Source: Parvularcula mediterranea (GTDB lineage Bacteria; Pseudomonadota; Alphaproteobacteria; Caulobacterales; Parvularculaceae). From it: 64,000 nt of DNA. This document shows, piece after piece, positions 18,003 to 26,718 of this stretch (its first letter is position 1; every line of letters begins with the position of its first letter). The stretch covers positions 1,106,501 to 1,170,500 of the forward strand of contig NZ_JABFCX010000002.1 in the NCBI RefSeq assembly GCF_013085255.1. The letters run 5' to 3'. The notes below the pieces were generated by a model. That model searched no databases, had not been told where the DNA came from, and saw only the letters and a list, made by a program, of their open reading frames with translations. Both the position numbers and the translations under genes were made by a program.

Positions 18003-18650
18003 TTAATCTTCGCTCGGAGCTTGCGGGGCCGCGCCTGCACCGGTGGAGACCGTCACCATGGCCGCGCGGATGACCCGGTCGCCGATGACGAAGCCTGGGG
18101 CAGCGACGTCGACCACATGGTCCTTAGGCTCGCCATTGCCCGGTACCTGCGCGATGGCCTGGTGCACGTTTGGGTCGAACTTCTCCCCGGCGGGTTCGAT
18201 GCGCTTGATGCCGTTGCGCTCGAAGACGGTGATCAGTTCCTTCTCCGTCATCTTCATGCCGTTGATGAGACCCTTGAAGCCTTCAGGGTCCATCTTGGAG
18301 GGATCCTCCGGCGCAAGCTCGAGCGCGCGGGCGAAGTTGTCGGCGACAGAGAGAAGGTCCCGGGCGAAGTTCGTGATGCCGTACTTGGCCGCTTCCTGCT
18401 TTTCGCGGTCGGCGCGGCGGCGCGTGTTCTCAAGCTCGGCTGCGAGGCGGAGAGCGCGGTCTTTCTCCTGCTCGACTTCCTTCTGCAGCTCGGCGATCCG
18501 GGCTTCTGCGATCTCCTTGACCTTGCCGCCGTCGAGGGCTGCGTCGGTCAGGTGATCAGGGATGTCGAAGTCAGCCTGCTCGCTCGCGCCTTGGGTTTCA
18601 GGCTCGTCAGCGGGTTTGTCGTTCGGGGCGTGGCCGTTGGTGTCGCTCAT
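18003..18650 (-). CDS. grpE: Nucleotide exchange factor GrpE
   Basis: 215 residues from the ATG at 18650. Acidic, disordered N-terminus, a long coiled coil (ARIAELQKEVEQEKDRALRLAAELENTRRRADREK), then the beta domain with GEKFDPNVHQAIAQVPG and PGFVIGDRVIRAAMVTV, the GrpE signature. It releases ADP from DnaK. Encoded alone, about 7 kb from dnaK, divergent from cutA by 81 bp. Confidence 0.96.
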   Translation of the reverse strand: MSDTNGHAPNDKPADEPETQGASEQADFDIPDHLTDAALDGGKVKEIAEARIAELQKEVEQEKDRALRLAAELENTRRRADREKQEAAKYGITNFARDLLSVADNFARALELAPEDPSKMDPEGFKGLINGMKMTEKELITVFERNGIKRIEPAGEKFDPNVHQAIAQVPGNGEPKDHVVDVAAPGFVIGDRVIRAAMVTVSTGAGAAPQAPSED

Positions 18651-18731
18651 CAGCGTCCATCCATTCTGGTGATTGTTCGAAGAGCCGGGCATGTATCTCT
18701 CCGGAGGCATGTGTTCAAGCGGAGGAACGCC

Positions 18732-19043
18732 ATGACCGTCATCATTGTGACCACCACCGTGGGGTCGGAAGAGGACGCTGAAGCCCTGGCCAGCGCCCTG
18801 GTGGAAGCGCGGCTCGCGGCTTGCGTCCAGATGAGCGACATCAAGAGCTGCTATCGTTGGGAAGAGCTGAAGTGCGAGCGGGAGGTGCGGCTTGAGCTCA
18901 AGACCGCACCCGACCGCAAGGACGTGCTGCTGGACGAGCTCTCGGCGCGGCACCCCTATGACGAGCCGGAAATCCTCGTGACCGAGGCCGCAGCATCAGG
19001 CGGCTATGCGGACTGGGTCAAAAAAGAGACCCGGCCAAGCTGA
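18732..19043 (+). CDS. cutA: Divalent-cation tolerance protein CutA
   Basis: 103 residues from an ATG after GGAGGAACGCC. Family features: VTTTVGSEEDAEALASALVEARLAACVQ, the SCYRWE block and the HPYDEPEIL motif. Trimeric ferredoxin-like protein linked to metal tolerance. The last codons lie inside a hairpin that also serves as the terminator for the convergent gene. Confidence 0.95.
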   Translation: MTVIIVTTTVGSEEDAEALASALVEARLAACVQMSDIKSCYRWEELKCEREVRLELKTAPDRKDVLLDELSARHPYDEPEILVTEAAASGGYADWVKKETRPS

Positions 19044-19052
19044 CCGGGTCTC
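19020..19052 (-). terminator. Terminator of the DUF2141 gene, embedded in the cutA 3' end
   Basis: GAGACCCGG and CCGGGTCTC form a 9-bp stem with a 9-nt loop containing the cutA stop codon; on the minus strand TTTTTT follows. Confidence 0.75.
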
Positions 19053-19073
19053 CTTCCGAAAGGGAAAGGCTGG

Positions 19074-19592
19074 TTAGCCTTTCAGGGTAATGCGGGTTTC
19101 CATATCTTCGCCAAGCTCGATCATGGCATTGGCGAAGGTCGGGCGGCCTTCAACGTCACCGGAAAAGCCATAGGGTTCGCTCGGGCGCATGTTCTTCATG
19201 GTCAGCTCGCCATTGCCGTCCGTATCCTGAAAGACAGCGACTGCGTAGGTGCCCGGCGTGACGTCTTCGATCATGACGTCCTTCCGCTCGGCATCACCTT
19301 CGACGACCTTGGTGAAGTTGCCAGCGTTCTTGGCGAAGTCCTCGCGGCTCTGGAGCGCGATATAGACCTTGCCTGCATCGGCATCGATATTGTCGATGGT
19401 CATCGAAATCGTGACCGGAAGCTCGGCTTCCGCTTCGGTCATGGTCGCGATTTCGGCGGTCTCGACGTCCATCTCAGGGCGATCCGTCGAGCTCTCGACC
19501 GGCTCCGCATAGTCGGCCGGCATCTCGGAGCTTTCCTGGCTGCATGCTGCTGCAACAAGGGCGAGGGCGCTGGTGGCGATGAGCATCTTCAT
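19074..19592 (-). CDS. DUF2141 family lipoprotein
   Basis: 172 residues. Lipobox LVAAAC; then a linker rich in Glu, Ala and Thr; then the DUF2141 domain: GKVYIALQSREDF, VTPGTYAVAVFQDTDGNGELT and SEPYGFSGD. DUF2141 proteins are small exported beta-sandwich proteins of unknown function. The linker suggests the domain is held away from the membrane. Confidence 0.85.
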   Translation of the reverse strand: MKMLIATSALALVAAACSQESSEMPADYAEPVESSTDRPEMDVETAEIATMTEAEAELPVTISMTIDNIDADAGKVYIALQSREDFAKNAGNFTKVVEGDAERKDVMIEDVTPGTYAVAVFQDTDGNGELTMKNMRPSEPYGFSGDVEGRPTFANAMIELGEDMETRITLKG

Positions 19593-19731
19593 GGTCTCTT
19601 CTCCTTCGTAATGCGTCGTTCACGGAGCTAACGCGGGAGGAGAGGAGATCGTGCGGCGTGCTACGAGCCTTTAAGAAAAACCGCGCCCGATAGGCGCAGG
19701 CGCGGCATTGTGATGGTTCCGGATCAATCCC

Positions 19732-20988
19732 CTAAAGCGGCTGCATCAGCGCCGGGAGCTTGCCGAGGTCAGCGCCTGAGGCGCGCATGAAGAACCTCCG
19801 TGCGGGATCGATACGCTGGACGATGCCCAGGCCCACGCCCCTCAGGTGCTTGAGGGGTCCGAAATTGTTCGAGAACAGACGATTGAGTGTGTCGGTGCCG
19901 AAGGCAAGGCTTGCGCTGTCGAACCGGCGCCAGCTGTCATAGCCGGCCAGCACCGTACCGTGGCCGATGTCGAGGCCCGCCTGGCGCGCTTCGTCGACCG
20001 TCTCGCACAGCGCGGCAATGTCCTTGACGCCGAGGTTGAAGCCCTGTCCCGCAATCGGGTGGATGCCGTGGGCCGCGTCACCTGCCAGCACGAAACGGTC
20101 GGCCGTCAACTTCGGCGCGTAGAGGAAGGAGAGGGGAAAGCTCTGCCGCTCGCCCGCGAGTTCCAAGGCTCCGAGATGATCGCCAATGCGTTCTCTGGCG
20201 GCCTCCAGGAAGGCTGTATCATCCATCGCGAGGAAGCTCTTCACCGAGGCATTCCGCTCCGTCCAGACGATCGAGGAATGGTTGTTCCGCATCGGGAGGA
20301 TTGCGAACGGGCCATCAGGGTAGAAGACCTCATGGGCAACGCCGCCATGGGGCTCTTCATGTTTCACGTTGAAGATGATCGCCGTCTGGTCGTAGCCCCA
20401 TTTGACCGTCTCCAGTTTCATGCGTGCACGGAGGGGTGAGAACTTCCCGTCGCAGGCTGCGAGGAGCTTTGTCTCAATGGTCGTGCCGTCGGAGAGGCTC
20501 ACCTTACCGTGCCCCATGCCGGGGCCGGCATCATAGTCCACCACCGAAGCGCCATAGAAACCCTCGACAGCCGATCCCTCGAGTGCCTCAGCACAGACTG
20601 CGAGAAGGTCGGCGTTCTCGACAATGTAGCCAAGCGCTTCTTCGCCCTCAGTTTCGTCAGTTCCGAGAAGCGTGACGGGGAAATGGAGCTGTCCGCCGAA
20701 GAGGCCGCCTTTTGAGAAGCGGCCCCGCGGCTCGCCGTTCGACACCATGATGTCGGTGATCGGCTCTGCCTTCGGCGCAAGGTCCTCCCAGAGGCCGAGC
20801 CGCTTGAAGAGCCTGACCGAAGCGTAGGCGAGCGCGACCGTCCGGCCGTCCCTGATCGGCGTGCTCGGCAGGCCCCGGTCGATGAGAGCGACCTTGAAGC
20901 CCAGATGATCAAGTGCGAGCGCGAGAAGCCTGCCGGTCATGCCAGCACCGACGACGGCGGTGTCGAAAGTTTGCGTCATGGGAAGCAT
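19732..20988 (-). CDS. ubiH: UbiH/UbiF/COQ6-family FAD-dependent hydroxylase
   Basis: 418 residues (ATG 20979 is an equally good start). FAD-binding FDTAVVGAGMTGRLLALAL at the N-terminus, DGRTVALAYASVRLF, and the family C-terminal block DRFVLAGDAAHGIHPIAGQGFNLGVKD. Probably hydroxylates the ubiquinone ring, a reaction requiring O2. The exact ring position (UbiH, UbiF or UbiL) cannot be told from sequence alone. Its place near ftsK, lolA and xth follows alphaproteobacterial order. Confidence 0.88.
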   Translation of the reverse strand: MLPMTQTFDTAVVGAGMTGRLLALALDHLGFKVALIDRGLPSTPIRDGRTVALAYASVRLFKRLGLWEDLAPKAEPITDIMVSNGEPRGRFSKGGLFGGQLHFPVTLLGTDETEGEEALGYIVENADLLAVCAEALEGSAVEGFYGASVVDYDAGPGMGHGKVSLSDGTTIETKLLAACDGKFSPLRARMKLETVKWGYDQTAIIFNVKHEEPHGGVAHEVFYPDGPFAILPMRNNHSSIVWTERNASVKSFLAMDDTAFLEAARERIGDHLGALELAGERQSFPLSFLYAPKLTADRFVLAGDAAHGIHPIAGQGFNLGVKDIAALCETVDEARQAGLDIGHGTVLAGYDSWRRFDSASLAFGTDTLNRLFSNNFGPLKHLRGVGLGIVQRIDPARRFFMRASGADLGKLPALMQPL

Positions 20989-21040
20989 CTAGGCGGCAGA
21001 AGCCCCGCTCGCAAAGCGGCGCGTTGCCCTCTCGGCAAAG

Positions 21041-21069
21041 AAAAAGGGCTCACCCGGCAGGTGAGCCCT
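21041..21069 (-). terminator. Terminator of VPLPA-CTERM gene 21105-21752
   Basis: AGGGCTCACC and GGTGAGCCCT form a perfect 10-bp stem with a 5-nt loop; TTTTT follows on the minus strand. Confidence 0.85.
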
Positions 21070-21104
21070 CAAATCTTGATCCAGCCCTGGAGAAGGGCGG
21101 TTCG

Positions 21105-21752
21105 TTAGGCCTTCTTGCGACGGCGGGCGATGAGGCCGAGTGCCGGAGCAAAGAGAAGGGCCGCAGCCGGGATCGGAACTTCCGTCGAGCTGATGGCGCC
21201 AAGAGCGTTGATGTCAGCGCCGACGAACGTGCCGGAGCGTTGACCTTCGTTCGGATCATCGATCAGCTTCACGAAGAAGAACTTGGTCGAGAGCGGAATG
21301 CTGTTGGCGTTGAGAAATGCGTCGATGTCGACGCCGCGCGTGCCGCCGGTCACTTTGCCAACCTCAAGGAAGGTGATCCCGTCGGTGGAAATCTCGACAA
21401 AAGTGTCCTCAACGTCCGAGCCAATCTCGAAAACGTAAAGGTCATCAGAGCTGTCGCCCGATGCAATCACAGCGTTGTCGGTGAACTGGAGAACAATTTC
21501 ACCGCCACGGCCGAGCGAGACGTAGTTGTTGCCATTGGTTGTGCTGGGCGCATCGGGACGTCCAACAGCGTTTTGCGGGTCCTGCGTGCCGGCCGCCGTT
21601 GCAGCAGGGTCACCTGGCGTGAAGCTGACAACAGCGTCGGCAAACGCCGCGTCGCCATCATCGAACGTGATGCCGTCAAAGACGAGCGGTGCTGCATTGG
21701 CGGCGCCAAAAGCAGCTGCGATTGCCGCGGATGCGGCAAGAAGTCGTTTCAT
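21105..21752 (-). CDS. VPLPA/PEP-CTERM-like sorted exported protein
   Basis: 215 residues from the ATG at 21752 (GAGGGGGA upstream). Signal peptide MKRLLAASAAIAAAFGAANA; a beta-rich body with GGEIVLQFTDNAVIASGDSS and VEDTFVEISTDGITFLEVGKV resembles discoidin/F5-8C-type or surface-binding folds seen in other CTERM proteins. C-terminal tail VPIPAAALLF, helix, ARRRKKA. Located between ubiH and ftsK, which are usually near neighbours. Confidence 0.85.
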   Translation of the reverse strand: MKRLLAASAAIAAAFGAANAAPLVFDGITFDDGDAAFADAVVSFTPGDPAATAAGTQDPQNAVGRPDAPSTTNGNNYVSLGRGGEIVLQFTDNAVIASGDSSDDLYVFEIGSDVEDTFVEISTDGITFLEVGKVTGGTRGVDIDAFLNANSIPLSTKFFFVKLIDDPNEGQRSGTFVGADINALGAISSTEVPIPAAALLFAPALGLIARRRKKA

Positions 21753-21809
21753 GGGATCCCCCTCACTCACTTAACTCTTGACGAATTACACGAACTTGCG
21801 ATCATTTCA

Positions 21810-21818
21810 ATTGTACCA
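21810..21818 (-). promoter_or_regulatory. Candidate extended -10 promoter for the CTERM gene
   Basis: TGGTACAAT on the minus strand matches the extended -10 pattern TGnTATAAT with one mismatch, about 58 bp before the start at 21752. No clear -35 box. Confidence 0.3.
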
Positions 21819-21932
21819 ATCGGCCAAGCGTAGATCTTTTGCTGCCGCAACAGATCGTTAAGGCTTAAGGGAGGCTTAACCCCGCAGGGGCTTCATTCGG
21901 CGCGACCTGAAGCTACCTGATCGCCAGAGCCC

Positions 21933-24329
21933 GTGCCCCGCCGCAAGACCTCCCGCAAGCCTGACCCCAAAGAGCAGCTCAAGGCCGCTATCCGCCTGTC
22001 CGTGGCGCGTTCGGGCGGTGCTTCGCTCGTGCTGGCGGCTGTTTTCTCGCTTCTCGCGATCGCGAGCTTCTCGATCAGCGATCCGAGCCTTTCGAACGCA
22101 ACGGCCCGAGAAGTGGTGTCGAATGTCGGCGGCGGCCTCGGCGCGGTCATTTCCGATGCCCTTCTTCAGGGCTTTGGCGGCGCGGCGATCCCGGCGCTCC
22201 TTGTTCTTCTTCTCTGGGGCGTTGATGCGGTCCTTTACGGCACACCGCTCCGAACGCCTCTTTCGGCATGGCTGAAGGCTGGCGCCCTGCCGCTCGGCGT
22301 CCTGCTGTTTGGCGGCTGCCTTGCTGCCTGGCCCCGCCCGCTCGACTGGCCCTTCGTGGTCAGCCTTGGCGGGCTTGCAGGCGATGGCGCCCTGTCGGTT
22401 CTTCAAGGCGGCTTTTCAGCTGTCTCGCTTCCCTTCGCCCGGATGATCGCCGCTGGTCTCCTCGGCGCCGCGGGCACCGCGCTTCTCGCCTTCGCAGGCG
22501 GCGTGCGCATCGCCCACGCCATCGCCGCATGGGACGCCATCGTCTTCAGCTACGACACGGCCGCTGAATGGGTCGAAGGCCAATACCGCCGTTTCTTTGT
22601 CCGCGAGGTCGAGGAAGAGGAGGGCGAGAGCCTGCCTGAGCCTGGCCCGATGACCGCGCTCGACGAAGAGGCGGAGGAAGAAGCTCCGGAAGCGGAAGAG
22701 ATCTCCGACATCCCCGAAGCGATCAAACCTGCGCCCAAGTCCAAAGAGCCGCGCATCAAGCGCGAGGTCCGCAAGGTGCCTCCGAAGAAGCGCCCGCATC
22801 TCAGGAAGCCAGGCGACGCCTACGAGTTCCCCGGCGTGCAGCTTCTCAAGGCGCCGAATGCCAAGGACCGCAAGGTCCTCGCCGATGCCGACCTTGAAGA
22901 ACGCGCGCGGATGCTTGAGCGCGTCCTCGCCGACTTCAAAATCGGCGGCGAGATCATCGGTGTGCGTCCTGGCCCTGTGGTCACGCTCTACGAACTCGAG
23001 CCGGCAGCAGGCGTGAAGTCCTCGCGCGTGATCGGCCTTGCTGACGATATCGCCCGGTCGATGTCCGCCGTCGCCTGCCGCGTGGCCGTCGTGCCGGGGC
23101 GCAATGCCATCGGCATCGAGCTGCCGAACGACGACCGCGAGATGGTCTACTTCCGCGAAATGCTGGTCACGGAGGAATTCGAAAGCGGCAAGGCCCTGAC
23201 CCTCGCCCTCGGAAAGGATATTGGCGGCACGCCGCAATATGCCGACCTCTCCAAGATGCCTCACCTCCTGATCGCCGGTACGACCGGCTCGGGTAAGTCG
23301 GTGGGCATCAACACCATGATCCTGTCGCTCCTTTATCGTCTGCCTCCTGAGGAGTGCAAGATGATCATGGTCGACCCGAAGATGCTGGAGCTCTCGGTCT
23401 ACGAAGGGATCCCACATCTTCTCGCTCCAGTCGTCACGGACCCTCGCAAGGCTGTGGTCGCTCTCAAATGGACCGTCCGCGAGATGGAAGAGCGCTACAA
23501 GCGCATGTCGAAGGTCGGTGTCAGGAACATTCACGGCTTCAACGACAAGGTCGCCGAGGCTGCCAGCACGGGCGAGCCGCTGACCCGGAAGGTGCATTCA
23601 GGCTACGACGCCGAGACGGGCGAGCCGACCTACGAGGAGGAGATCCTCGACGAAGACAAGATGCCCTATATCGTCGTGGTGATCGACGAGGTCGCAGACC
23701 TGATGATGGTCGCGGGCAAGGATATTGAAGCGATGGTCCAGCGCCTCGCCCAGATGGCGCGGGCCGCAGGCATCCACCTCATCATGGCTACCCAGCGGCC
23801 GTCCGTGGACGTCATTACCGGTACGATCAAAGCTAACTTCCCGACCCGCGTCTCCTTCCAGGTCACCTCGAAGATCGACTCGCGCACGATCCTCGGTGAG
23901 CAGGGTGCGGAGCAACTGCTCGGCCAGGGCGACATGCTCTATATGGCGGGCGGGGGCAGGATCACCCGCGTCCACGGCGCCTTCGTGGCCGATGGCGAGG
24001 TCGAGAAGATCGTCGATCACCTCAAATCGCAGGGCAAGCCTGATTACATTCAGGAAGTCACCGAAGGCGACGAGGATGACGACGCAGTCGCCAGCCAGCT
24101 CGGCCTCGACCTTGGTGGCAACACCGGCTCCGGCGATGCGCTCTTTGATCAGGCCGTGGCGATTGTCGTCCGTGACCGGAAGGCTTCGACCAGTTACCTC
24201 CAGCGCCGCCTGCAGATCGGCTACAACCGCGCAGCGACCCTGATCGAAAAGCTCGAAGACGAGGGGATCATCAGCCAGGCCAACCATGCTGGCAAGCGTG
24301 AAATCCTGATCGGCGAGGACGCCGCATAG
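21933..24329 (+). CDS. ftsK: DNA translocase FtsK
   Basis: 798 residues from a GTG. Four N-terminal transmembrane helices (about residues 25-205), an acidic and proline-containing linker, then the motor domain with Walker [17 protein letters not shown], Walker [16 protein letters not shown], and the C-terminal winged-helix gamma domain ([28 protein letters not shown]). It pumps chromosome termini and aids dimer resolution at the septum. The linker is short, as in alphaproteobacterial FtsK. Confidence 0.97.
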   Translation: MPRRKTSRKPDPKEQLKAAIRLSVARSGGASLVLAAVFSLLAIASFSISDPSLSNATAREVVSNVGGGLGAVISDALLQGFGGAAIPALLVLLLWGVDAVLYGTPLRTPLSAWLKAGALPLGVLLFGGCLAAWPRPLDWPFVVSLGGLAGDGALSVLQGGFSAVSLPFARMIAAGLLGAAGTALLAFAGGVRIAHAIAAWDAIVFSYDTAAEWVEGQYRRFFVREVEEEEGESLPEPGPMTALDEEAEEEAPEAEEISDIPEAIKPAPKSKEPRIKREVRKVPPKKRPHLRKPGDAYEFPGVQLLKAPNAKDRKVLADADLEERARMLERVLADFKIGGEIIGVRPGPVVTLYELEPAAGVKSSRVIGLADDIARSMSAVACRVAVVPGRNAIGIELPNDDREMVYFREMLVTEEFESGKALTLALGKDIGGTPQYADLSKMPHLLIAGTTGSGKSVGINTMILSLLYRLPPEECKMIMVDPKMLELSVYEGIPHLLAPVVTDPRKAVVALKWTVREMEERYKRMSKVGVRNIHGFNDKVAEAASTGEPLTRKVHSGYDAETGEPTYEEEILDEDKMPYIVVVIDEVADLMMVAGKDIEAMVQRLAQMARAAGIHLIMATQRPSVDVITGTIKANFPTRVSFQVTSKIDSRTILGEQGAEQLLGQGDMLYMAGGGRITRVHGAFVADGEVEKIVDHLKSQGKPDYIQEVTEGDEDDDAVASQLGLDLGGNTGSGDALFDQAVAIVVRDRKASTSYLQRRLQIGYNRAATLIEKLEDEGIISQANHAGKREILIGEDAA

Positions 24330-24361
24330 AAAAACGGCCCCGCCGAGGCGAGGCCGTTTCC
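24330..24361 (-). terminator. Bidirectional terminator between ftsK and a CTERM gene
   Basis: AAACGGCC and GGCCGTTT pair around an inner CGCC/GGCG stem. On the minus strand TTTTT follows; the plus-strand T-run is only three bases. Confidence 0.8.
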
Positions 24362-24381
24362 GATACGTCTTGGTACAAAGC

Positions 24382-25050
24382 TTATGCTTGGCGGCGCTTC
24401 CGAAGGCCGAGGCCAGCGAGGCCGGTCACGAGAAGCAGGCCAGCAGCCGGAACAGGAACCGCAGAGATGCGGGTCGCAAGACCGGTGCCGAGCTCAAGCT
24501 GGGTCGAGCCTTCGCCTTCACTGAAAACGAGGAAGCTGCTGAGGCCGGAGAAGGATTGGAATTCCTGCTCGAGCGAGAACATCCCGCTCAGGTCAAGCGC
24601 GAGGCCATCCGTGCAGCAGCCAGCCCAACGGAAGCCGTAGGAGAAGGTGTTGCCGGACACCGAAGCCGATTCCGAGCCATCGTCAGAGACGGCGACCGAA
24701 GCCGAGCCCGAGAGCATCTCGATGGTCTGTGCGGCGTTGCCGCGCGTGCTGTCGCTGATGCCGTCGAAGACCATGAACAGGGCAGGACCCGTGCTGGAGT
24801 CGACGATGAACATCATGACGCCGTCTGCGACCGGAACAGGCAGGCCCGGGCGGCCGTTATAGCTGGCGTTGCTGAGGTTGTAGTTGCCCGCCGTGGTGCG
24901 GGTGGTGCCGTCGTAGCTTTGGATGGTCGCGACCGTCGTGAAGACGTTCGAGCCAGCCGAAGTCTCTTGTTCGACGATGTAGGTGCCAGCCTGGGCCATG
25001 CCGAAAGCGGCTGCGGCTGCGGCGAGGCCGCTGAGTAGTTTGTTAAGCAT
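24382..25050 (-). CDS. VPLPA/PEP-CTERM-like protein with GCCTDG motif, paralogue A
   Basis: 222 residues. Signal peptide ending GMAQA, body opening GTYIVEQETSAGS, central WAGCCTDGLALDL, and tail VPVPAAGLLLVTGLAGL plus RKRRQA. It shares the opening (xxIVEQE), the vicinal-Cys GCCTDG block and the tail with the gene at 25915-26631, so the two are paralogues separated by an unrelated CTERM gene. Function unknown; exported surface protein. Confidence 0.85.
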   Translation of the reverse strand: MLNKLLSGLAAAAAAFGMAQAGTYIVEQETSAGSNVFTTVATIQSYDGTTRTTAGNYNLSNASYNGRPGLPVPVADGVMMFIVDSSTGPALFMVFDGISDSTRGNAAQTIEMLSGSASVAVSDDGSESASVSGNTFSYGFRWAGCCTDGLALDLSGMFSLEQEFQSFSGLSSFLVFSEGEGSTQLELGTGLATRISAVPVPAAGLLLVTGLAGLGLRKRRQA

Positions 25051-25183
25051 GGGTCTTTCCCCCGAAAGCGTGATCCGTCGTCAAGATTATCACGGAATCG
25101 TTAGAAATGAAACGAGAACGTTTACATTTATAACGGGAGGAAAGCGGGCCCTCTCGCGTTGCGAAAAGGCCCATTGTGTTTGA

Positions 25184-25825
25184 TCAGGCCTTCCGGCGAC
25201 GGCGCAGTGCCATGCCGCCAAGACCGGTGAGAAGAAGAAGCCCTGCCGCAGGAACTGGAACAGGATCCACGATCGCGGAGGTCGCTCCGAGGGTGATGTT
25301 GTCGAAGGCCACACGGTTCGCAACGCCGCCAAAGTCGACGGAAAGCGCGGTCCCGACGAATGACACACCGTAGTTGCGGAAGGTGTTGAACGGCCCCGAA
25401 CCGCCTGGGTCACCCGGACCGGTCGGGGTCGGGTCAAGGTCAATGCTCGCCAGGACGTTCCCGGTTCCGTTCAGGCCGTCATAGACCGTCACCGAGCCGG
25501 AGCTGTTCGTGGTGTAGAAGAACGAGAAGCCGGTGCTGAAGCCGTTAGCGACGTTCATGGTCGCTGCCCCGCCGGATAAGAAGTAGATCACAGTGTCGGC
25601 GCTTGCCTCATTGGCGAAGTTACCGGTTCCCCCCGCATCAGCGTCGATGAGGCCAAGGGCATTCGAGAACGAGATCCCGTAATTGGCGCCCGCTCCGCCA
25701 TTGTAGAAATTGCCGACGAGTTCGTTGTTGCCCAGACCCTCGAAATCGAGAACCGTCGTTGCCGCAAGGGCCGGTGCGGACAATGCCGCCGCTGCGCAGG
25801 CAGCCATAGTCGTGATAGTACGCAT
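25184..25825 (-). CDS. VPLPA/PEP-CTERM-like protein with choice-of-anchor-type body
   Basis: 213 residues from the ATG at 25825 (GAGGGAG upstream). Signal peptide ending APALA; body opens TTVLDFEGLGNNELVGNFYNG and includes FSFFYTTNSSGSVTVYDGLNGTG and NRVAFDNITLG. This Gly/Asn-rich beta-sandwich pattern (DFE start, AFDNI end) is common in PEP-CTERM surface proteins. Tail VPVPAAGLLLLTGLGGM plus RRRRKA. Confidence 0.85.
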   Translation of the reverse strand: MRTITTMAACAAAALSAPALAATTVLDFEGLGNNELVGNFYNGGAGANYGISFSNALGLIDADAGGTGNFANEASADTVIYFLSGGAATMNVANGFSTGFSFFYTTNSSGSVTVYDGLNGTGNVLASIDLDPTPTGPGDPGGSGPFNTFRNYGVSFVGTALSVDFGGVANRVAFDNITLGATSAIVDPVPVPAAGLLLLTGLGGMALRRRRKA

Positions 25826-25876
25826 AAGGAATTCTCCCTCTTTTGGATCGTTGCGGTAAGCTTTATTGATGGGTCC

Positions 25877-25906
25877 GCCTGATCGTCTGTTCTCAGACAA
25901 TCAGGC
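25877..25906. other. Intergenic stem-loop between two CTERM genes
   Basis: GCCTGAT.GTCTG and CAGAC.ATCAGGC form 12 pairs with one mismatch and a TTCT loop. No T-run on either strand, so it may be an RNA processing or stability element between the cotranscribed minus-strand genes. Confidence 0.4.
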
Positions 25907-25914
25907 GTTTGAGG

Positions 25915-26631
25915 TCAGGCCTTGCGGCGACGACGCGCTGCCATGCCGGCGAGTCCGGTAACCAGAAGGAGGCCTGCTGCCGGGGTCGGCACTTCGCTGT
26001 TGATCGTCCTGATCCGGGCGCGGCGGCCCTCTTCGAGGATGAGGTCGGTGTCGACGCCATTACCACGCACGATCCACTGGCTGAGGCGGCTGAAGCTGTC
26101 GAACCCGCCAGTCATGACAAACTCGCCGTCAAGCTCGCCAATCACGTAGCCGTCGGTGCAGCAGCCGAACCACTGGTGGTCGATGGAGAAATCGTAGGTA
26201 CCTTCCGTGTAGAAATCATTGCCCGGATCGTCGTCACGAACCATGAGGCCGGCGCCATTGGGATCATCAGCGAGGTTCCAGAACGTGTCGGCGTTGCCGC
26301 CAGAGCCGTCGTTCACGGCATCCAACACGAAGAAGAAGGCGAGACCTTCAGAGGTGTCCACGAGGAACATCTGGGCCTGGCCGGACTGGGCGGCGGGAAG
26401 GCCGTTCAGCTCGCCATTGTAGCTGTAACGGTTCGGCGTGTGGAAGGAGTAGGCTTCGGCGGCGGTCATGCCGGAAGCGTCATAGCTGTCGAGATAGCCG
26501 AGCATTTTGAAGTCGCCGGCGCCGGCAGTCTTTTCCTGCTCGACGATGAAGGTGGCGGCGCTGGCCGATGCTGCTGCCATGGCGGCGGCGGTGAGGGCCG
26601 CTGCTGCGCCCTTGAGGAAGTTGTTGCCCAC
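25915..26631 (-). CDS. VPLPA/PEP-CTERM-like protein with GCCTDG motif, paralogue B
   Basis: 238 residues. Signal peptide ending ASASA, opening ATFIVEQEKTAG, central QWFGCCTDGYVIGEL, then a late VPTPAAGLLLVTGLAGM tail plus RRRRKA. Paralogous to the gene at 24382-25050. The GCCTDG block sits after a long Asp/Asn-rich segment (DDPNGAGLMVRDDDPGND) that could bind calcium. First gene of a three-gene minus-strand run. Confidence 0.85.
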   Translation of the reverse strand: MGNNFLKGAAAALTAAAMAAASASAATFIVEQEKTAGAGDFKMLGYLDSYDASGMTAAEAYSFHTPNRYSYNGELNGLPAAQSGQAQMFLVDTSEGLAFFFVLDAVNDGSGGNADTFWNLADDPNGAGLMVRDDDPGNDFYTEGTYDFSIDHQWFGCCTDGYVIGELDGEFVMTGGFDSFSRLSQWIVRGNGVDTDLILEEGRRARIRTINSEVPTPAAGLLLVTGLAGMAARRRRKA

Positions 26632-26718
26632 GGTGGTTGTCCCTTTGTTGCGGCATGAACGAGGGGACAGCCTTGGTCTTCGCCAGCCCCGCGTTAGGGA
26701 CTTGCAAAGGATATTCCA

